Made by a program: the position numbers and the translations under genes. 16,159 nt of DNA from Bacteroidales bacterium (lineage in GTDB: Bacteria > Bacteroidota > Bacteroidia > Bacteroidales > Bacteroidaceae), in assembly GCA_004555425.1 (NCBI GenBank), contig SFID01000113.1, positions 1-16,159 on the forward strand. Reading direction: 5' to 3'. Shown piece after piece: positions 13,601 through 16,159 of the stretch. How positions within the stretch are numbered: position 1 is the stretch's first letter; each line of letters opens with the position of its first letter. The notes beneath the pieces are model-generated. The model saw only the letters and a list, made by a program, of their open reading frames with translations, was not told where the DNA came from and made no database searches.

Positions 13601-14954
13601 GTACACCATCCTCGAAGAGGGCCGCATCGTCGAAGAGGGCCGCGTTGCTCTGCCCAGCATCGCACCTGGCCAGTCGCAGCGCATCGACCTGCCCTTTGCT
13701 TACGAAGCGCAGACGGGCAAGGAGGCTTTCATCAACTTTGAGGTTTGCCTGAAGGACAGCACGCCTTGGGCCGATGCTGGCTATCCGATGGCAGCCGCAC
13801 AATATTCCATCAAGACGCGCCCCGTCTCCCTGCCTGCCGTGGATACGCAGAGCACGGAGGAAATCACCTTCACGCAGACGGCTTCCAACTATACGTTCCA
13901 GAACAGCCAGATGGCCATCCGCTTTGACAGCAAGGGCAACCTGACCACGTGGAAGGTGGGCGAGAAGTTCCTCCTCGTCTCTGGCCCCGAATATGCCAAC
14001 TATCGCTGGGTGGAGAACGACCGCGGCACGGGCAATACCTCCAATGGCGTCGGCAACAAGACCGTCAGCGTCACGCCCTCGGCCGACAATACGCAAATGA
14101 CCGTCACTGTCACGGCCGAAGGTTCGCTCTGCCCCTACACGATGGTCTATACCATCTATAATAATGGTGCCATCGACCTCAAATCTACCTTCACGGCCAA
14201 GAGCAACGACCTCTTCCGCATCGGTTATCAGATGGCCCTCAAACCGAGTTTCAACCAGATAGAATACTATGCCCGTGGTCCTTGGGCCAACTACGTGGAC
14301 CGCAAGACGGCCTCCTTCTTCGGCCGCTACACCACGACGGCGCAGGATATGGTTGAGTATTTCATGAAGCCCCAGAGCATGGGCAACCGCGAAGAGTTCC
14401 GCGAGGTCATCCTCCGCGATACGACCGACAACTTCAGCATCCGCATCCAATCGCGCGAGAACAACATCGCCTTCTCGGCCCTGCCCTATAGCGACGTGAC
14501 GCTTATGAATGCGGGCCACATGTGGGAACTCCCCACGTCCAACTCGCTCGTGCTCCACTTTGATGCCAAACAGAAGGGCCTCGGCAACGGCAGTTGCGGT
14601 CAGGGCACAGGCACACTGAGCCAGTACCTCGTTCCCTCCACGGGCTCGTTCACCTACACCATCCGCTTCACGCCCGTGGCCAACGACGAAACGGGCATCC
14701 ACGGCACCACGACTAGCCAACTCGACAACCTCCTCGTGCGCCACGAGAGCACAACGCGCCGCATCCTTTGCACAGGCAACGTGGCTGCGGGCACAACGGC
14801 CGAACTCGTCAACATGGGCGGCGTTGTCCTCCAGCGCGCACAGGCCAACGACCAAGCCATCACACTCTCCACGGCTGGCCTCCCCGCAGGCGCCTACCTC
14901 GTCATCCTGCGCGATGGCAAGCAGGTGCGCACGCACAAGTTGATGGTTCGCTAA
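10632..14954 (+). CDS. exported LacZ-type beta-galactosidase (GH2) with trefoil domains and T9SS tail
   Basis: A 1440-residue glycoside hydrolase; E. coli LacZ is about 1020. A signal peptide covers residues ~1-30 (ending LRLLAQ). Two ricin/trefoil-like modules (about 33-185 and 186-325) precede a complete LacZ-like core: sugar-binding domain ~340-570 with RWCDGS (Asp526, equivalent to LacZ Asp201), Ig-like domain, TIM barrel ~665-960, and the beta-galactosidase small domain ~1150-1345. The acid/base Glu799 lies in LGNEAGG and the nucleophile Glu864 in CEYAHAMGN; Glu750 and His752 (DLECH) match the LacZ magnesium site. Residues ~1373-1440 form a T9SS type-A-like sorting domain ending GAYLVILRDGKQVRTHKLMVR (last 21 residues; final motif HKLMVR). 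It probably cuts beta-galactosides of dietary or host glycans outside the cell; the exact substrate cannot be told. ATG 10632 follows an A-rich stretch. A terminator follows at 15027-15070. Confidence 0.92.
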   Translation: MNIPNQSSRYTACLLALLLALAPSLRLLAQTLPTTGKTYQIVSVPTGKAVTNGNNGTHGTFLSLADADIDQLGQQWTFSLYGNETNAYVIKNSNYNQVLDMALTAADPGKLLQWEYTGNTNQIFRVLPVEGMDNVFQLAHTTNNAQVLTAQADGSLRMMTDPTNEASYFRLADAGFVTLTRNTCYQIESVADGTYLTNRGNGENNALVYSDAYDADKAHDITWQLRQETAGGSYFQIYQPYVGKAIDAALATTAKKPLLWTPSYNNSNQQFTFVLVAGQKDVFQLTAKSGNTTYYLSVSNGNTQMVTDGTSTSTQFRLHEVAPEDLPKPNYWEDETMFEENKEAGHAWFLPYGTSEAMRSDAGHYAQPWVEVNSDRVLSLNGIWNLKYVDSPSQRPGEDTFWGDGVDASNWDTITVPSCLEMKGYGDPLYINVNYAFNDTPPTIEMKNGLKNSVASYRRDFDLPQTWDGDRIFLHFDGIYSAAFVWVNGQYVGYTQGSNNDAEFEVTSQVRPGTNNVSVQVIRWCDGSYLEGQDMWHMSGIHRDVYLYATPNIFVRDHYIQSRLHEDNNYQSGDLQVALTFDNRTALSGEKNILLRLLSPTGEEVATKNETLTFAPNETGKTLALTFNDLQNLQLWSAETPNLYTLEVIQKDGQQEEMAFSTKVGFRQVEIKNGKVYVNGQAVLFKGANTQDTHPVHGRTIDVPTMLQDIKLMKQSNMNTVRTSHYPRQAKMNAMFDYFGLYCMDEADLECHFNWEEKGQNGGITNQDSWAPQYVDRTTRMVLRDRNFPSVVFWSLGNEAGGGKNFNTAYDAVRALDPRIIHYEGATRAGTTPTDLCSEMYPTVAEVKARATYNNRRQPYFVCEYAHAMGNAVGNLKEYWDNIEGSTYGIGGCIWDFVDQSIYSAQDIKNSTFTQNGYLKYRTGSDYPGPHQGNFVNNGLITADRAWTAKLTEVKGVYQYVKFSSFSTTNKQVTLRNAYNFLDLSAFDLKYTILEEGRIVEEGRVALPSIAPGQSQRIDLPFAYEAQTGKEAFINFEVCLKDSTPWADAGYPMAAAQYSIKTRPVSLPAVDTQSTEEITFTQTASNYTFQNSQMAIRFDSKGNLTTWKVGEKFLLVSGPEYANYRWVENDRGTGNTSNGVGNKTVSVTPSADNTQMTVTVTAEGSLCPYTMVYTIYNNGAIDLKSTFTAKSNDLFRIGYQMALKPSFNQIEYYARGPWANYVDRKTASFFGRYTTTAQDMVEYFMKPQSMGNREEFREVILRDTTDNFSIRIQSRENNIAFSALPYSDVTLMNAGHMWELPTSNSLVLHFDAKQKGLGNGSCGQGTGTLSQYLVPSTGSFTYTIRFTPVANDETGIHGTTTSQLDNLLVRHESTTRRILCTGNVAAGTTAELVNMGGVVLQRAQANDQAITLSTAGLPAGAYLVILRDGKQVRTHKLMVR

Positions 14955-15026
14955 GCCCGATTCCCAACTGGCACGATTAGCAAGCGGTGGCCCGCTGTGA
15001 CCGCCGCACCATTATCACATACAGGT

Positions 15027-15070
15027 AGGCGCAGACCGCTCTCAGCAGCTTGGTCTGCGCCTTTCTTTTC
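15027..15070 (+). terminator. intrinsic terminator after the galactosidase gene
   Basis: AGGCGCAGACC (15027-15037) pairs perfectly with GGTCTGCGCCT (15052-15062), an 11-bp stem with a 14-nt loop, followed by TTTCTTTTC. A smaller GCGGT/ACCGC stem lies just before (14984-15004). No -7 box is seen between here and the next gene, so the phosphatase may depend on read-through or on a non-consensus promoter. Confidence 0.8.
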
Positions 15071-15106
15071 CCTTCGTTTTCTCTTATCCTCACTTTTATT
15101 TCCCAC

Positions 15107-15580
15107 ATGACCTCCATCCTATTCGTCTGTCTCGGCAATATTTGCCGCTCCTCGGCTGCCGAGGAAGTGTTCCGCCAACTGGTGGCCCAGCGTGGCCTGT
15201 CCGAATCCTTCCACATTGATTCGGCGGGCCTCATCGATTATCACGAGGGCGAGCTCTCCGACCCGCGTATGCGCAGCCACGCCGCCCGCCGCGGCTATCG
15301 CCTCACACATCGCTCGCGCCCTGTCAAGGAAGCCGACTTCACGCGCTTCGACTATATCGTCGGCATGGACCACGACAATATGCGCCATCTCCAGCGCCGC
15401 GCCGCGTCCACGTCCGCGTCCGCCCGCCTACTCCTGATGGCTGACTTCCTCCGCCACCACGATTCGCCCACCATCCCCGACCCCTACTATGGCGGCCCCG
15501 AAGATTTCGACCACGTGCTCGACCTCCTCGAAGATGCCACAGTCGGTCTGCTGGCATACATTGAAGCCGACAAGCTGTAA
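15107..15580 (+). CDS. low-molecular-weight protein tyrosine phosphatase
   Basis: A 157-residue cytosolic phosphatase of the LMW-PTP family, which removes phosphate from protein phosphotyrosine. The P-loop CLGNICRSS gives Cys8 as nucleophile and Arg14 as the phosphate-binding residue (C-x5-R-S). The general acid is Asp125 in the DPYYGG segment, the family's DPY motif. The length matches the family (about 150-160). The frame runs upstream to 15050, but ATG 15107 places the P-loop at residue 8, as usual. In many bacteria such enzymes are paired with tyrosine kinases that control exopolysaccharide; no kinase is seen here, so its partner is unknown. It lies 37 bp after the galactosidase terminator. 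Confidence 0.92.
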   Translation: MTSILFVCLGNICRSSAAEEVFRQLVAQRGLSESFHIDSAGLIDYHEGELSDPRMRSHAARRGYRLTHRSRPVKEADFTRFDYIVGMDHDNMRHLQRRAASTSASARLLLMADFLRHHDSPTIPDPYYGGPEDFDHVLDLLEDATVGLLAYIEADKL

Positions 15581-15667
15581 GCAAATATCCATCTGGAATA
15601 CACCATTTCCCTCCATCCTCATGTGGTTGCCAAATGGTAACTACTCAGGTCACTTTTCATTGAAAAC

Positions 15668-15720
15668 GCAATGTACCGCACGTTGCTCGAGGGCGTGTGA
15701 CTCAGCGGAACACCATATAT
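15668..15720 (+). repeat. half copy of the REP-like element
   Basis: GCAATGTACCGCACGTTGCT (15668-15687) is identical to the outer part of copy C read in the same sense. Downstream, CTCAGCGGAACACC and TATATATA correspond to the left half and centre of the 3859-3964 pair, but no second arm follows. This links the short and long types of the family. Confidence 0.65.
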
Positions 15721-15773
15721 ATAATAGAACACCAGCTAACTCTCGTTTTAGCGAGAAAAACAAAAACAGGAAA

Positions 15774-15881
15774 AACCCCTTGCGCTTGATGCAAAATGGC
15801 TCTGACGAGCCATTGATACTGTGACTGAACCCCTTGCGCTTGATGCAAAATGGCTCTGACGAGCCATTGATACTGTGACTG
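15774..15881 (+). repeat. two perfect 54-bp tandem repeats
   Basis: 15774-15827 and 15828-15881 are identical. Each unit starts AACCCCTTGCGCTTGATGC, contains a small hairpin TGGCTC-TGAC-GAGCCA and ends GATACTGTGACTG. A third, inverted and diverged unit follows within 15914-15961. Confidence 0.9.
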
Positions 15882-15961
15882 GCTGAGAATCCCGCGAGCA
15901 AGCTCGGGATTTTTCAGCCAGTCACAGCATCACCCTATCGGGTTTTGCATCAAGCGCAAGG
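15832..15961. repeat. nested inverted repeat (branched hairpin)
   Basis: Outer arms of 19 bp are perfect (15832-15850 with 15943-15961). Inside lie a 14-bp perfect pair, CTGTGACTGGCTGA (15873-15886) with TCAGCCAGTCACAG (15914-15927), and an innermost stem AATCCCG/CGGGATT (15888-15894, 15905-15911). Between outer and middle arms sit TGGCTC-TGAC-GAGCCA on the left and ACCC-TATC-GGGT on the right. The predicted fold is a stem with three branches. Confidence 0.8.
15888..15914 (+). terminator. possible terminator in the repeat island
   Basis: The stem AATCCCG/CGGGATT, with further AGC/GCT pairing possible in its loop, is followed by TTTTT (15910-15914) on the + strand. It could end transcripts coming from the phosphatase gene, but the T-run is short and is also part of the longer inverted repeat. 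Confidence 0.4.
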
Positions 15962-16116
15962 CGATAAACAGAAAAAACTTGCTACTGTGACAATTATGGA
16001 ATGTTCCGCAGGAAGAATGGATAACAGCATTCTGTTTGCAGCGGTAAGACTGGTACAATTCTGAAAAGGATAGGCTGTATCTCTTGCAGGAAATGTTTTT
16101 TCTGTTTATCGCCTTG
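15957..16116. mobile_element. 160-bp segment with 22-bp perfect terminal inverted repeats (MITE-like)
   Basis: 15957-15978 (CAAGGCGATAAACAG, then six A and C) is the exact reverse complement of 16095-16116. The 116-bp interior holds no ORF of note and no TAnnTTTG box on either strand. Flanking bases show no clear target duplication. The layout fits a small non-autonomous transposon or an invertible segment. The left end overlaps the outer arm of the neighbouring nested repeat by 5 bp. A CCTTC-TGAAA-GAAGG hairpin follows at 16130-16144. Confidence 0.55.
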
Positions 16117-16159
16117 AAGAGGATGTTAGCCTTCTGAAAGAAGGTGGGGTTAGGCTTTC

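Noticed and set aside
11889..14936. A 1015-residue minus-strand ORF antisense to the galactosidase gene
   Set aside because: The + strand gene has complete LacZ domains and catalytic residues. The antisense product is rich in Ala/Val/Glu/His/Leu with no recognisable domain, as expected from GC-biased codons read backwards. The same holds for the other long minus-strand ORFs (1095-2246, 2805-3611, 4055-4975, 7745-8887, 8997-10127).
15774..15961. CRISPR or integron attC array
   Set aside because: Units are direct 54-bp copies without unique spacers, one unit is inverted, and no integrase or cassette ORFs are present.
15979..16094. Invertible promoter inside the 160-bp inverted-repeat segment
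   Set aside because: No TAnnTTTG box with a spaced TTTG was found on either strand of the interior, so promoter inversion is not supported, though inversion itself is not excluded.

Overview
The window looks like chromosomal DNA of a Bacteroidales bacterium, most likely from or near the Prevotellaceae. Three signs support this. First, promoters fit the Bacteroidetes sigma-factor pattern TTTG-N19/20-TAnnTTTG, and start codons have A-rich upstream stretches without clear Shine-Dalgarno sites. Second, two large exported proteins end in a type IX secretion (T9SS) type-A-like sorting domain. Third, the gene families (NDH-2, YeiH, CotH, DUF6057-like/PD40 pair, LacZ-type GH2) are familiar in that group. 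All convincing genes are on the + strand; the long minus-strand ORFs are codon-bias shadows.

Layout: 1-418 is an AT-rich regulatory stretch. It may hold the tail of an upstream gene, and it has a consensus minus-strand promoter firing straight into a strong terminator hairpin (a possible ~50-nt RNA). Next come a small unknown protein (419-685), a terminator whose T-tract overlaps the next promoter, and a type II NADH dehydrogenase (927-2282). A 459-bp island of hairpins and inverted repeats precedes a YeiH-family transporter (2742-3797), which is followed by another large inverted repeat of the same family. Then come a secreted CotH-domain protein (4151-7150), a two-gene unit of a five-TM protein and a lipoprotein with a c-type heme motif and PD40 repeats (7252-10487), a 1440-residue exported LacZ-type beta-galactosidase (10632-14954), and a low-molecular-weight protein tyrosine phosphatase (15107-15580). 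The last 579 bp carry no credible gene but hold tandem repeats, a nested inverted repeat and a 160-bp segment bounded by 22-bp perfect inverted repeats.

How the genes fit together: the NADH dehydrogenase feeds the quinone pool. The CotH protein and the galactosidase are both built as signal peptide, trefoil-like N-terminal domains, catalytic core and T9SS tail, so both are probably displayed on or released from the cell surface. The five-TM protein and the heme-motif lipoprotein are 10 bp apart and probably act together in the envelope; their function is unknown.

The most notable non-ordinary signals are these: (1) a REP-like palindrome family built on GTACCGCAC with a compensatory stem change, in three intergenic regions; (2) an array of small hairpins with different stems joined by the constant linker AGTTTCAAC; (3) a 7-bp tandem duplication that exactly explains a frameshift at the start of the five-TM gene; (4) the repeat-rich right end; (5) nine 9-bp repeats in front of the galactosidase gene.
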